Source: Nodosilinea sp. LEGE 06152 (GTDB taxonomy: Bacteria > Cyanobacteriota > Cyanobacteriia > Phormidesmidales > Phormidesmidaceae). From it: DNA of 35,170 bases. Below the pieces are notes generated by a model, which was given only the letters and a program-made list of their open reading frames with translations, did not search any database and was not told the origin of the DNA. Below, piece after piece: positions 1 through 6,885 of the stretch (the first letter of the stretch is position 1; every line of letters starts with the position of its first letter). The stretch is taken from the NCBI RefSeq assembly GCF_015207525.1, contig NZ_JADEWR010000008.1, positions 44,321-79,490 on the forward strand, in the 5' to 3' direction. A program made the position numbers and the translations under genes.

Positions 1-25
1 TCCACCCACTCACCCATCCACCCCT

Positions 26-1321
26 ATGCCTACCCTCACCGCAACCAAACCCCTGATTCCCGCATCGACCCATCCCCACGCCGATGTCATCCATCGGCTA
101 GAGGCAGGCGGTTCGATGCTGCCCGATACGCCCGACAACCTGATGCAGATCATCGGCATCTATAAGGCCTATGCCGTGCCGATGGATTTTTACTGGCGTG
201 ACCTGCTCTACATTGCCGAGCGGGTATTCCTCAACCCCGTGCCCGCCTTTAAGTACTTTCTGCCCCAGGAGTATTTGGATCTGCCCAACCACTACGCAGG
301 CGACACCGCCGATCTGCGAATCTGGCGGGGCGAGGCCACGGCTCACCCCGAGCTGCTGGAGTTTATGGCTAAAGGGGAAACCAAGCGCAAGTTGCCCAAG
401 CTGTTTTTGCACCTCTGGCACGATCGCGTCAACATGGAGTTTGCCGAAGCCTGTATGAAGGCCATGCTCTGGCACCAGGACATGGGCGGTCGGTTCAACG
501 ATTACCTGTACACCGAGGAGTATAAGCAAGCGTGCGATCGCGCCATTGCCGCCTACTTTAAGGGCAACCCGGTCATGCTGGGGTTGCACAAGCTGTTCCC
601 CGAGATGTTCTACGAAAAGTGCCGCGAACTCTCCTACTACTCCAACCTGGGCCTGTTCTGGGAAGTGATGGCCCCCGTCTTTTTTGAGATGAGCGACATC
701 TACGACGAAGGTGGCTTTGCCGGCGTGCCCGACGCCATGAACTTTTTGGTCAACGGCATTTTTGCAGTTGCGGGTCGCCCCATTTACCACCACGTCTACG
801 TGGGCGACGAGTGCTTTGAGCTGATTCCCAAATCCTGCGGCTTTACCTGGCTTTACGAAGCAGCTTTGCCCTACGTCGAAGCCGTGTTCTACCGCACCGC
901 CCCTTTCCGGGGCACCAAATCCTACAACGCCCAAGCGGGGCAGGTGCCCGAAGATCAAAACGACTTTCACTACGGCATTCTCTACGCCGATGTCTTCCCC
1001 GTCGGCAGCGCGGGCATTCCCCCCACGCTGCTGATGCAGGATATGCTCCACTTTTTGCCCCCCTACCTGCTCGACTACTACAACCAGCACTGTCGGGGCG
1101 AAGACGACATGCTGATTCAGCTGGGGATCACCTTCCAGCGATCGATGTACAACGTCACGTCAGCAGTGATTCAGGCCCTGCGCACCGCCCTGCTCTACCC
1201 GCTAGACGACCAAAACCCTCGCCACCTGATGGCCAACCGCAAGTTCTTTGAGGCCCAGATGGATCGCTTTGTGCGTCCCGAAGCCCGCCTGCGCGATATT
1301 CAGCGCCAGGAGTATCGGTAG
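26..1321 (+). CDS. cupA: CO2 hydration protein CupA/ChpY of the NDH-1MS complex
   Basis: This is the CO2-hydrating subunit of the low-CO2-inducible thylakoid complex NDH-1MS, which couples complex I proton pumping to conversion of CO2 to bicarbonate. It is complete at 431 aa and recognisable throughout as the ChpX/ChpY family. A segment at residues 129-134 reads HLWHDR; its His and Arg are candidates for the zinc site reported in NDH-1MS structures (from memory, not checked). CupA is preferred over its constitutive paralogue CupB because a cupS gene follows on the same strand. The partners ndhF3 and ndhD3 would lie left of the window. The ATG has no Shine-Dalgarno sequence; it sits in a C-rich 23-base stretch (12-34) repeated exactly at the cupS start. 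Family certain; CupA versus CupB likely. Confidence 0.93.
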   Translation: MPTLTATKPLIPASTHPHADVIHRLEAGGSMLPDTPDNLMQIIGIYKAYAVPMDFYWRDLLYIAERVFLNPVPAFKYFLPQEYLDLPNHYAGDTADLRIWRGEATAHPELLEFMAKGETKRKLPKLFLHLWHDRVNMEFAEACMKAMLWHQDMGGRFNDYLYTEEYKQACDRAIAAYFKGNPVMLGLHKLFPEMFYEKCRELSYYSNLGLFWEVMAPVFFEMSDIYDEGGFAGVPDAMNFLVNGIFAVAGRPIYHHVYVGDECFELIPKSCGFTWLYEAALPYVEAVFYRTAPFRGTKSYNAQAGQVPEDQNDFHYGILYADVFPVGSAGIPPTLLMQDMLHFLPPYLLDYYNQHCRGEDDMLIQLGITFQRSMYNVTSAVIQALRTALLYPLDDQNPRHLMANRKFFEAQMDRFVRPEARLRDIQRQEYR

Positions 1322-1374
1322 AAGGATAGATGGGTGGATGAGTGGATGAACAAGGGTAGGCAATGCAAAATTCA

Positions 1375-1425
1375 AAGTTCAAAATGAACTTCCCTTTTGA
1401 ATTTCGCATTGATCATTTTGAACTT
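1375..1425. repeat. Imperfectly spaced inverted repeat between cupA and cupS
   Basis: A 13-base arm at 1375-1387 (AAGTTCAAAATGA) is exactly complementary to 1413-1425, with a 25-base spacer. The stretch is AT-rich and built of degenerate TTCAAA/TTTGAA units, resembling the interspersed AT-rich intergenic repeats common in cyanobacterial genomes. There is no T-run after the right arm beyond TTTT at 1424-1427, so it could be a weak attenuator or mRNA stabiliser inside the operon, but a role is not shown. Confidence 0.6.
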
Positions 1426-1450
1426 TTCCTGCCGCAGGTTCTTCACGCTC

Positions 1451-1513
1451 TAACCCATCCACCCGCCTACCCGCCCACCCGCCTACCCGCCCACCCCCTA
1501 CCCATCCACCCCT
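1451..1513. repeat. C-rich short tandem repeat abutting the cupS start
   Basis: About ten CCC runs are separated by 1-6 bases, mainly alternating CCCA, CCCG and CCTA units. The minus strand therefore carries many GGG runs with short loops (for example GGGTAGGGGGTGGGCGGG), a textbook G-quadruplex-forming pattern. The tract ends directly at the cupS ATG. Its last part plus the first cupS codons (1500-1522) is identical to 12-34, which covers the cupA start. A G-rich reverse counterpart (GGGTGGATGAGTGGATG) lies at 1332-1348, just after the cupA stop. Confidence 0.8.
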
Positions 1514-1915
1514 ATGCCTACCATCGTCGATATCGCCGTCAATAACGAAGGCTTCTCCACTCTGGTCGCCGCCGTTCAGGCCGCTGGATTGGTCGAAGCG
1601 CTGCAAAGCCCTGGCCCCTTTACCGTATTTGCGCCCAACGATGACGCCTTCGCCAAACTGCCCCCCGGTACGGTGCAAACCCTGGTGCAAAACCCGCCCC
1701 AGCTAGGCCGCATTCTCAAATTTCACGTGGTGTCTGGCAAGTACACCAAGGACGAGTTGATCAAGCTGGGCACGGTGGAGTCGCTGGAAGGCGCGCCGAT
1801 TCCGATCGATGGTACTGAAGGATTTGAGGTCAAAAATGCCACGGTGCTTGCCGCCGACATTGAGGCCGACAACGGTATCATCCACGTGCTGGATAACGTG
1901 ATTCTAATGGGGTAA
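1514..1915 (+). CDS. cupS: CupS, fasciclin-domain subunit of NDH-1MS
   Basis: A single fasciclin (FAS1) domain fills the 133 aa: the H1 box reads [15 protein letters not shown] around residues 36-50, and a conserved ending reads [12 protein letters not shown]. No signal peptide is seen, which fits the cytosolic/stromal-side peripheral subunit CupS that binds CupA in NDH-1MS. It lies 192 bp after cupA on the same strand and is probably co-transcribed. As with cupA, the start codon has a pyrimidine-rich leader and no GGAGG-like ribosome binding site; both proteins begin MPT because the start region is duplicated. A generic secreted fasciclin protein is the alternative, made unlikely by the missing signal peptide and the neighbour. 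Confidence 0.9.
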   Translation: MPTIVDIAVNNEGFSTLVAAVQAAGLVEALQSPGPFTVFAPNDDAFAKLPPGTVQTLVQNPPQLGRILKFHVVSGKYTKDELIKLGTVESLEGAPIPIDGTEGFEVKNATVLAADIEADNGIIHVLDNVILMG

Positions 1916-1949
1916 GTTCGCGGCGTGGCTGCGTTCTATACTGCCATTG

Positions 1950-1965
1950 GGAGTTTGTTAACTCC
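1950..1965 (+). terminator. Weak hairpin after cupS
   Basis: A 6-bp stem GGAGTT/AACTCC with a TGTT loop starts 34 bases after the cupS stop and is followed by TAGGGTTTA. The stem is short and the T-run is poor, so it is only a candidate end of the cup operon. Confidence 0.35.
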
Positions 1966-2052
1966 TAGGGTTTACCTCAAAATTCACCTCGATTAAGCAA
2001 TCCGGCGCTGCGGAGCCAGCCGTTTGGGCTTAGCCAGGCTGGCGAGACTTGC

Positions 2053-3432
2053 CTAGGTTGCTGGCTGCATAGCACCTATAACCGTTGGAATCAGCTCGGA
2101 TACCGTGGGGTGAATCGGTACCGCCCACTGCAGCGTGGCGTAGGGCTGATCGGCGTTCATGATATCGAGAATTCCGTGGATGGCCTCATCGCCGCCCGTA
2201 CCCAAAATCGCAGCCCCCAGAATGCGCTGGGTTTCGGCATCGGCCACAACTTTGATTAAGCCCTGGGTTTCGCCCTTCTCGATCGCCCGGCCCACCTGTG
2301 TCATCGGTCTGGTGCCGATGACCAGTGGACGGCCTGCAGCACGCGCTTGAGTCTCGGTCATGCCGACGCGCCCAAGGGGTGGGTCGATGTAAAGCGCGTA
2401 ACCGGGAATGCGATCGCTCACCCGCCGAGCCTCGCCATTGAGCAGATTAGCCGCGACAATCTCAAAATCGTTGTAGGAAGTATGGGTGAAGGCACCCCGG
2501 CCATTGCAGTCGCCCAAGGCCCAGATGCCCGGCACGCTGGTGCGGAGCTGATCGTCGACCGTGATGTAGCCGTGCTTGTCTGTGGCTATACCAGCGCGAT
2601 CGAGGCCCAGATCATCGGTATTGGGTTGACGCCCCACCGCCAACAGCACATGACTACCCACGACCTCCGGCTCTCCCTCAGTGCAGTTAAGTTGTACGGC
2701 TACCCCCTCAGCGTGGGGAGCAAAGGCAATACACTCCGCTCCAGTGCGCACCTGTACACCCTCGGCCTCAAGAATCTCTTCAATGGCGGCAGATATATCC
2801 TCATCCTCGCGGGAAACCAGGTGCGGGCCTTTCTCAACTACCGTTACCGCTGCCCCGAAGCGACGGTAAATCTGGGCGAACTCCAGACCAATGTAGCTGC
2901 CGCCTATCACCACCAAGTGACGAGGCAGACTGTCGAGCGCCAGCATTGAGGTGTTGGTGAGATAATCAATTTCGTGTATGCCGGGCATTTCGGGCACCCG
3001 CGCCCGCCCGCCGACGTTAATAAAAATTTGCGGCGCGGTCAGGAGTTTGTCGCCAACCCGCAGGGTGTTTGCGCTTTCAAATTGGGCCTGACCATGGAAC
3101 ACGGTCAGATGCTCCATGCTGCCAAGCCAGGCCTCGACCCCGCTGCGAGAGTTCGCGACTATGGCATTAGTCCGCGCCTTGACCTGGGCCATATCGACCT
3201 CGATCGCGCCCGAGATTACCACGCCGTAGTCGGTGGCGCGGCGGGCTAAGTGCGCGGCGTAGGCGCTGGCGACCAGGGTTTTGGTCGGTGTGCAGCCGGT
3301 GTTAACGCAGGTACCGCCCAACAGATGCCGCTCAACTAGCGCTACGGTCATGCCTGCTGCGGTCAGTCGTCCGGCCAGCGGTGGCCCGGCCTGACCAGCC
3401 CCAATGATCACCGCATCAAAGGATTGAGTCAT
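2053..3432 (-). CDS. FAD-dependent pyridine nucleotide-disulfide oxidoreductase (mercuric reductase-like)
   Basis: A 459-aa class I flavoprotein disulfide reductase. The FAD-binding GAGQAG lies at residues 11-16, and the redox-active disulfide in GGTCVNTGCTPTKT is Cys42/Cys47. An NAD(P)-binding GGSYIG is near residue 178, the second FAD motif ends ALGDCNG, and the C-terminal dimerisation domain carries the HPTVSE His-Glu pair. It lacks both an N-terminal heavy-metal domain and the C-terminal vicinal cysteines of true MerA, so it should not be called a mercuric reductase. The substrate is unknown; glutathione- or lipoamide-type dithiol chemistry is possible. Its ATG shares one base with the stop codon of the upstream DUF4126-like gene, which implies translational coupling. 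Confidence 0.88.
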   Translation of the reverse strand: MTQSFDAVIIGAGQAGPPLAGRLTAAGMTVALVERHLLGGTCVNTGCTPTKTLVASAYAAHLARRATDYGVVISGAIEVDMAQVKARTNAIVANSRSGVEAWLGSMEHLTVFHGQAQFESANTLRVGDKLLTAPQIFINVGGRARVPEMPGIHEIDYLTNTSMLALDSLPRHLVVIGGSYIGLEFAQIYRRFGAAVTVVEKGPHLVSREDEDISAAIEEILEAEGVQVRTGAECIAFAPHAEGVAVQLNCTEGEPEVVGSHVLLAVGRQPNTDDLGLDRAGIATDKHGYITVDDQLRTSVPGIWALGDCNGRGAFTHTSYNDFEIVAANLLNGEARRVSDRIPGYALYIDPPLGRVGMTETQARAAGRPLVIGTRPMTQVGRAIEKGETQGLIKVVADAETQRILGAAILGTGGDEAIHGILDIMNADQPYATLQWAVPIHPTVSELIPTVIGAMQPAT

Positions 3433-3890
3433 TACAGCAGCCCCACAACTAAAACTGCACCGACGACGGCGATCGCATCTTCGATCAGCGCCGCCGGTAG
3501 GTCACGGCCCAAAGCGGTCGCAAGCCGCGATCGAGCTGCCGCACCGCCTAGCGTGCCAATCACCGCACCCACCGCACCCGCGACAAGCCCACCTACCCAG
3601 GTGCCGCCTGCCAGGGCGATCGCCGCCCCTGAGATCGCTCCACTGAGAATGCGAGCACCAAACTGGACCGGCACCTTACGACTGGGCGTAAAGGGCAGTT
3701 GATCGGTGACGAATTCGCCCAGCGCCAGCGCTGACAAGATCCAGGGGGTGAAGCGGTAGCCCAAAAAGGCGAGCCAGCTGCCGTCGAGGTTGAGGTAGCC
3801 CAAGTAGGCGGCCCAGCTGACGGCAGCGATCGCGGTCATGGTGCGTAGACCGGCAATAATGCCAATCAGCAGCGCCAGCAAATAAACCAT
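3432..3890 (-). CDS. DUF4126-like integral membrane protein
   Basis: A 152-aa very hydrophobic protein with about four membrane segments: residues 1-25, around 42-62, 83-115 with small Gly/Ala-rich residues, and 135-152. The opening GIIAGLRTMTAIAAVSWA and the QFGARILSGAISGAAIA segment match my recollection of the DUF4126 family. Its function is unknown. It is translated immediately before the flavoprotein, with a TAATG one-base overlap, so the two probably form a membrane-plus-redox pair. The start is the ATG at 3890; no strong ribosome binding site precedes it. Confidence 0.75.
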   Translation of the reverse strand: MVYLLALLIGIIAGLRTMTAIAAVSWAAYLGYLNLDGSWLAFLGYRFTPWILSALALGEFVTDQLPFTPSRKVPVQFGARILSGAISGAAIALAGGTWVGGLVAGAVGAVIGTLGGAAARSRLATALGRDLPAALIEDAIAVVGAVLVVGLL

Positions 3891-4235
3891 AGGGCAGCCT
3901 CAACGGTTTTGCATCTAACACATTACGTCTAGCTTTCAGGCTATTGAATTCACAACTCAAAAATAGACCGATGCCGATTTTAGCGATCGCTCACAGCCTG
4001 CTGGCGCAAATTTTGGTAACTGAAGATTAAGAATAGACTAATCGATTCGGGAACTGCGATGGCGAAATAATGGCATACATACTCAGTGGAGTCAACGACT
4101 GTTGTGATAAAAGCCTTAGCTTATTCAAATATCGTTACTCTTAATGTCTCAGGAGCTTAGAGATGTTTGCTAAGTTGCTCAATTCAAAACGGCAAAATAG
4201 TTCGTTTTTGTGAAACTCTCACCACAGAAAACCGA
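3891..4235. other. Intergenic stretch, no gene seen
   Basis: These 345 bases are AT-rich and hold no convincing ORF, tRNA or terminator. One HIP1 octamer lies near 3981-3988, the last before about 6535. The stretch contains the upstream region of the DUF4126-like gene (reading left) and the 3' flank of the next minus-strand gene. Confidence 0.6.
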
Positions 4236-4694
4236 CTAATCAATGAATAGTTCTAGGGGGTTATACTCGATCGCAACCCTGTCTCCATACTGGATGTTGG
4301 GTATTGGTGGCGCGATAATTTCAAGGATAGATAGGTTTTGAAAGTTGCGCTTTTTGGTCTCTGGGTGAGGATAGTAGATCCAGCTGTCATAGGCTGAGTC
4401 TTCAAGCAGAAGCCGACAGCGCGAGAAAGAGAAATCTTCGGGAGGATGGCGATCGGTCCACTCGACCTGGCGAAAGGTGAATTTAGGATTGGTGAGCTGA
4501 AAGGTGTGAGGGCTAATGGAAACGTTGAGTGTTCCTGGAAAGTAGCCTGACAAGTCTAAGCCCAAAGCTTTGAAGAAAGGCGTTTGCATTTCAATGGTTC
4601 CAGCCGGATAGGGGCGATCGAGAGCAGCCCCGGAGGCTACCTGGTGCCCCTGCTGGATGATGCCATTTACCTTTTGCCAAGTGCGATCAGTCAT
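4236..4694 (-). CDS. Small protein resembling the CTP-dependent riboflavin kinase (RibK/DUF120) fold
   Basis: A 152-aa protein with the motif order of archaeal RibK: a VASG element near residue 18, FPGTLNVSIS near 50, a Cys-centred strand, a WIYYPHPETK strand, LEIIAP, and a C-terminal YGDRVAIEY. In archaeal RibK the Thr and Asn of G-T-L-N bind metal, and both are kept here. The glycine-rich GLGEG loop that contacts the nucleotide is not recognisable, so kinase activity is uncertain. A longer frame begins at a TTG at 4760, but the extra 22 residues look unrelated to the fold and the ATG at 4694 gives a natural M-T-D-R start. It lies in an AT-rich, HIP1-free segment with a pentapeptide-repeat protein. 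Fold assignment is inference from pattern; exact function unknown. Confidence 0.6.
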   Translation of the reverse strand: MTDRTWQKVNGIIQQGHQVASGAALDRPYPAGTIEMQTPFFKALGLDLSGYFPGTLNVSISPHTFQLTNPKFTFRQVEWTDRHPPEDFSFSRCRLLLEDSAYDSWIYYPHPETKKRNFQNLSILEIIAPPIPNIQYGDRVAIEYNPLELFID

Positions 4695-4867
4695 CTTGAA
4701 GAACAGGTTGAGGAACTTGCCATGGCCAGGAACCACTAAAGATATAGCAATCAGGAACAATATTAGTGAAGGTGGCGACGGCTTTGTAGTGGGTCTTTGT
4801 AGGAAATGTTTCGCTAAGCAAGATTCGACTGTGGATTAGGATATCAGCATAAAAGACATCCTAATTA

Positions 4868-5989
4868 TCAACCCTCAACTTTCTGAAAATCAACTTCAAA
4901 CTTCTCGCAGTCGCGATTTGAATCTAAAGCCATCCCTTTAGGAAGAATAGTGTTGCAAAGGAGAGCTTGGGAGATCTGATTTAGGGTAACATGCGAAAGA
5001 CTAAGATCCGTATTAATCAATGCTGTTCCCTTAAGAACAGCATTATCAAAATTAGCAAGATCAACAATAGAACCGCTAAGAATTGCTCCGGACAATTGAG
5101 CACTGCTTAAGTCAGCGCCGACAAGAATGGAATTACTAAGATTAGTACTAAATAGAAGACAGCCAGCCAAAGAGGAGTTCCCTATGTTAGCATTCCTGAG
5201 GTCTGCATTACTGAGATCCGCTCTGCTGAGATCCGCTCCAGTTAAATCTGCCTTGCTCATATTTGCTCCATTTAAGACTGTTCCACTGAGGTCAGCGAAC
5301 ATAAGATTTGCTTCGCCCAAGTCGGCATGGCTAAGACGGACACCTATTTTGCTAATCACTTCTGTCTCAATCAAAAAACGAACTACACTACTTTTCCGTT
5401 CTCCATCATCTGAAAATCGTCGCAAGACAGAAAGTGTTCGCGCCCTGATGACAGCCTTAGCTGCATTAAGTTGATTGAGTTGCTCTTCAGTAACTTCATG
5501 CCTTTCTCGACTAGCAATCGATAGCAATTCACCATTGATCAAGAGAGTGGAAATTCGGTCAAAGTAAATTTGAATAACTTCCTCTTTAGCTTTTTCTTCA
5601 TCACGTCTATTTTGTTCCTGTTGCTGAGTCCTTTCACGTTCTCGCAGCAATTCTCGCTGTTTATCTTCTTGATTTTTCTGGCGATTTTGCAAGAAAAAAC
5701 TAAAAATTACCAATGACAAAGGGATTATTAGCAACTCAAGCCAATCCCAAAACGTCTTTTGGCTTAGTCCAAACCCACTAGGCCATAGAATCGGTTGTAG
5801 TACAGTAACGAGTATTATCCCAGTCATAACTGATAAGGCAATCAGCACCACTCTGGAATGCTTTTTCAATCGTCTTTTACCACGTCCTTTTGAGTCAGTG
5901 CGGTACTGCCTCAGCCGACTCCCAAAAAATTGAAAATGCATATATTTAGCGAAGTCACTTGTGGGATAGGCAAAACCCAGATCGGCCAT
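4868..5989 (-). CDS. Membrane-anchored pentapeptide-repeat protein
   Basis: About 373 aa. After a basic N-terminal region come two membrane helices (about residues 46-68 and 81-101 from this start). A highly charged coiled-coil (about 101-140, rich in Q, E, R, K) and a soluble linker with RARTLSVLRRF follow. Then come roughly twenty A(D/N)LXX pentapeptide repeats (about 218-335), for example ADLTGADLSRADLSNADL, which should fold as a right-handed quadrilateral beta helix. Such TM-plus-pentapeptide proteins are frequent in cyanobacteria and mostly uncharacterised. The frame is open to a GTG at 6022; I chose the ATG at 5989, and an ATG at 5941 is also possible, none having a clear ribosome binding site. 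It is AT-rich compared with flanking housekeeping genes. Confidence 0.85.
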   Translation of the reverse strand: MADLGFAYPTSDFAKYMHFQFFGSRLRQYRTDSKGRGKRRLKKHSRVVLIALSVMTGIILVTVLQPILWPSGFGLSQKTFWDWLELLIIPLSLVIFSFFLQNRQKNQEDKQRELLRERERTQQQEQNRRDEEKAKEEVIQIYFDRISTLLINGELLSIASRERHEVTEEQLNQLNAAKAVIRARTLSVLRRFSDDGERKSSVVRFLIETEVISKIGVRLSHADLGEANLMFADLSGTVLNGANMSKADLTGADLSRADLSNADLRNANIGNSSLAGCLLFSTNLSNSILVGADLSSAQLSGAILSGSIVDLANFDNAVLKGTALINTDLSLSHVTLNQISQALLCNTILPKGMALDSNRDCEKFEVDFQKVEG

Positions 5990-6113
5990 TTTAACTACAA
6001 AAAAGTGATTTGACTTGCCCACAGATCTTTACAAATTGGTAATCCTTGAATGGATTGGTTATGCTTGGCGAACACCGTAGATGAGGTAATCATCCAATCT
6101 ATGGCTTCCAATA

Positions 6114-6338
6114 TTAATCGTCCTCATCACAATCTGAAACATAGCGCAAAAAATCCCCAGGCTGTGCGTTAAACGTTTTACAGATTGCATCCTGGGTTTC
6201 TTTAGACGGAAATGCGTCTGGGTTGTTGTAGAGCCTATAAGCGGTCGCTTGAGACAGCCCAGTAGTCTTCCAGAACTCATAGGCATTCTTACAGCCCTGA
6301 GCAGTGACAAATTCGGCAATGGTGTTGACTATACCCAT
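6114..6338 (-). CDS. Small XRE/Cro-type helix-turn-helix protein
   Basis: A 74-aa protein whose core reads like a single lambda-repressor-type helix-turn-helix: a first helix AYEFWKTTG, recognition region LSQATAYRLYNNP, and a closing helix DAICKTFNAQPGDFLRYV, the usual end of XRE family proteins. The tail is acidic (DCDEDD). It is transcribed toward the pentapeptide-repeat gene 92-125 bp away, and is a candidate local regulator of the AT-rich island. An AGAGGTG lies about 13 bases before the ATG, a rather long spacing. An overlapping frame at 6059-6319 is a shadow. Confidence 0.75.
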   Translation of the reverse strand: MGIVNTIAEFVTAQGCKNAYEFWKTTGLSQATAYRLYNNPDAFPSKETQDAICKTFNAQPGDFLRYVSDCDEDD

Positions 6339-6452
6339 CCCATGAAAGTATCACCTCTGCGGTAAGACTATGTTTGCTTGATGGGTATTCCTGTGCGATG
6401 ATTATAACCACTGGATGGCAATATTTTGTACAGTCATCCACAAAAATGCAAA

Positions 6453-6489
6453 GCCCAGTCCTTGGGCCTGGAAAACTTCGGGACTGGGC
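6453..6489 (+). promoter_or_regulatory. Leader hairpin before the 6513 gene
   Basis: A perfect 9-bp inverted repeat, GCCCAGTCC (6453-6461) and GGACTGGGC (6481-6489), with a 19-base loop. It ends 24 bases before the preferred start codon and may fold in the mRNA leader. A possible promoter lies upstream (TTGATG at 6378-6383 and TATAAC at 6403-6408, 19-base spacing), so the hairpin would be within the 5' UTR. Role is inference. Confidence 0.4.
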
Positions 6490-6512
6490 GACTCACTATG
6501 GAGCTAAAACCC

Positions 6513-6803
6513 ATGATGCCAGAGACAAGACAAAGCGATCGCCTGATCACCCTAGCTCAAGCGACATTTCTGCCCGACCCTGAACCGCAGCAACCCTTGA
6601 TCGACTTGAGAGATCAGCCATCTCCCGACATATTGCGGCTACTGGCGATCGGCTCACCCCCAGTCGTCAACGGCTGTGTGATCACCCTCTATCGCCTAGG
6701 CTACGCCCGCCCCGAAGAATGGTCGCGGCCATTGCCCACCGTCAACCCCAACGAAGTCATGCGAATACTGACCAAACGCATGACCCTGTTCGAGCAAGAG
6801 TGA
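6513..6803 (+). CDS. Small conserved cyanobacterial protein of unknown function
   Basis: A 96-aa soluble protein without membrane segments. The core is SPDILRLLAIGSPPVVNGCVITLYRLGYARPEEWSRPLP followed by NPNEVMRILTKRMTLF, a pattern I recall from short hypothetical proteins widespread in filamentous cyanobacteria. No function is known to me. Start choice: a GGAG at 6500-6503 sits 9 bases before ATG 6513, making M-M-P-E-T the likely N terminus; ATG 6498 in the same frame lacks a ribosome binding site. It is convergent with htpG, and the hairpin at 6836-6866 lies between the two. Confidence 0.65.
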   Translation: MMPETRQSDRLITLAQATFLPDPEPQQPLIDLRDQPSPDILRLLAIGSPPVVNGCVITLYRLGYARPEEWSRPLPTVNPNEVMRILTKRMTLFEQE

Positions 6804-6835
6804 GAATAGACAGGTTTGGCCTGTAAAAACAAAAA

Positions 6836-6866
6836 GACCTCCGGGTTCTTTAAGAACCCGGAGGTC
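6836..6866 (-). terminator. Rho-independent terminator of htpG
   Basis: Perfect 15-base inverted repeat GACCTCCGGGTTCTT / AAGAACCCGGAGGTC around a single base. Read on the minus strand, it starts 19 bases after the htpG stop and is followed by TTTTTGTTTTTAC, a good U-tract. On the plus strand no T-run follows, so it would stop the convergent small gene less efficiently. Confidence 0.85.
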
Positions 6867-6885
6867 TGGCTACAGAAGGAGTTTT

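Noticed and set aside
98..1090. 330-aa minus-strand ORF opposite cupA
   Set aside because: It is the antisense shadow of a well-recognised CupA frame; its product is His/Val/Gly-rich low-complexity with no family features.
1451..1513. CRISPR-like array
   Set aside because: The repeat is a 4-8 base degenerate tandem tract without spacers; no cas genes are present.
2015..2043. Terminator of the flavoprotein gene (GCCAGCC/GGCTGGC)
   Set aside because: A 7-bp dyad exists just after the stop, but no U-tract follows on the minus strand, so it was not listed as a terminator.
2053..3432. Mercuric reductase merA
   Set aside because: Missing the C-terminal vicinal cysteines and the HMA domain, and no mer genes nearby.
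4695..4760. N-terminal extension of the RibK-like protein from a TTG at 4760
   Set aside because: Weak start codon, hydrophobic residues unlike the rest of the fold, and a good ATG at 4694.
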